Below, piece after piece: positions 31,589-32,016 of a stretch of 32,016 nucleotides of DNA (positions are counted from its first letter, which is position 1; every line of letters begins with the position of its first letter). The notes under the pieces are model-generated. The model was not told the DNA's origin, ran no database searches, and saw nothing but the letters and a program-made list of their open reading frames with translations. The DNA comes from Lachnospiraceae bacterium (GTDB lineage: Bacteria > Bacillota > Clostridia > Lachnospirales > Lachnospiraceae): positions 5,281 to 37,296 of the forward strand of contig JAAUZD010000016.1 in assembly GCA_014804785.1 (NCBI GenBank). The letters are read 5' to 3'. A program made the position numbers and the translations under genes.

Positions 31589-32016
31589 TTAACAAAATAC
31601 AATAATCCTTGAAGGTGTTGTCTGGGGTGGAATGCTTCTGGTGGTGGCTGTGTAATAAACCAGCAGAATCTGATCCGCCGGATTACAGTTAAACCTTTGC
31701 CCATTTGCAGTCCTGATGGCAGTGTTTCCTGCAATATTTAACTGCAGTGAGCGGTCTTTTGCCAAAAGATTCCGATCAAAATAATTCAGCATCACCTGCT
31801 CGTTCCTGCCAATCACAGTAACGATCTGCGCACGATACTGGGGCGGAAAAATAAGCGGCATAGGCAGGGAAGCATCATAGAATGCCGCTATACGCATTCC
31901 CATCCGGATTTGTATATCATCAATCACCTGTGTCTGTGCATTTACTACAAAGTTTGCGATTCCATCATCCGTACGCAAAGATACCATTTGACTGCAACAG
32001 TCATTTCCTCTTGCAA
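31589..32016 (-). CDS. Conserved hypothetical protein, 5' end outside window
   Basis: The frame stays open to the right edge: nine residues precede the first Met at 31987, so the real start is probably outside. The 141 visible residues have no membrane helix. They form a strand-rich chain with the sequence PLIFPPQYRAQIVTVIG, a NYFDRNLLAKDRSLQLNI segment and a conserved-looking end SIPPQTTPSRIIVFC. I recall similar C-termini in hypothetical proteins of Clostridia but know no function. It ends 4 bp from the convergent ATPase stop with no terminator between. Confidence 0.75.
   Translation of the reverse strand, partial: ARGNDCCSQMVSLRTDDGIANFVVNAQTQVIDDIQIRMGMRIAAFYDASLPMPLIFPPQYRAQIVTVIGRNEQVMLNYFDRNLLAKDRSLQLNIAGNTAIRTANGQRFNCNPADQILLVYYTATTRSIPPQTTPSRIIVFC

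Overview
The window looks like chromosomal DNA of a Gram-positive anaerobe of the Clostridia, most likely a Lachnospiraceae member. This rests on AG-rich Shine-Dalgarno sites (AGGAGG type), lipoprotein signal peptides, a tyrosine T-box leader, and protein families typical of that group (CarD-type regulator, CmpB-like membrane protein, TetM-like GTPases, AAA_14/DUF4143 ATPases). No rRNA, tRNA, CRISPR array, transposase or integrase was seen. Family calls come from reading motifs, not from searches.

Layout. 1-1289 is the 5' part of a lipoprotein gene running off the left edge. 1474-4022 is a polar amino-acid ABC importer operon (binding lipoprotein, permease, ATPase) with promoter, a palindromic leader site, an inter-cistronic hairpin and a terminator. 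4075-7147 holds a membrane-anchored surface protein with His/Cys 19-residue repeats and an acyltransferase. A divergent promoter then starts a rightward block (7267-10976): a lipoprotein, a ParB-like/BMP fusion protein and a metallophosphoesterase. Facing it (10973-15356, minus) is a group of histidine phosphatase, ROK sugar kinase and a TetM-like GTPase fused to a YacP/Rae1-like NYN nuclease domain. 15487-17472 has a CarD-family regulator, a small conserved protein and an alpha/beta hydrolase.

17538-22003 is the most unusual region: two direct repeats of about 620 bp, each carrying the same small membrane-protein gene and its upstream region, flank a 1011-residue protein. That protein has a WYL-like N-terminus, an SF1 helicase core and a DUF2726-type nuclease-like C-terminus. 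The arrangement is what a removable defence-type cassette would look like. It is followed by a CmpB-like membrane protein and a MATE exporter.

24136-26127 has a RelB/DinJ-type antitoxin whose YafQ-like toxin is truncated. The sequence that replaces the toxin contains a perfect-consensus promoter for a tyrosine T-box and tyrS. 26160-29289 is an AraC regulator divergent from an MFS transporter and a PHP phosphoesterase, with overlapping -35 boxes. 29246-30143 is a MerR regulator carrying its own C-terminal membrane anchor and a 19-bp-spacer promoter. 30266-31584 is an AAA_14/DUF4143 ATPase behind a 32-bp palindrome. The right edge cuts a conserved hypothetical gene.

Many starts were moved downstream of the longest open frame because of Shine-Dalgarno position, promoters or terminators; reasons are given with each gene. 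The strongest candidates for new biology are the GTPase-NYN fusion, the helicase between direct repeats, the ParB-like/BMP fusion with its phosphatase partner, and the His/Cys repeat surface protein.
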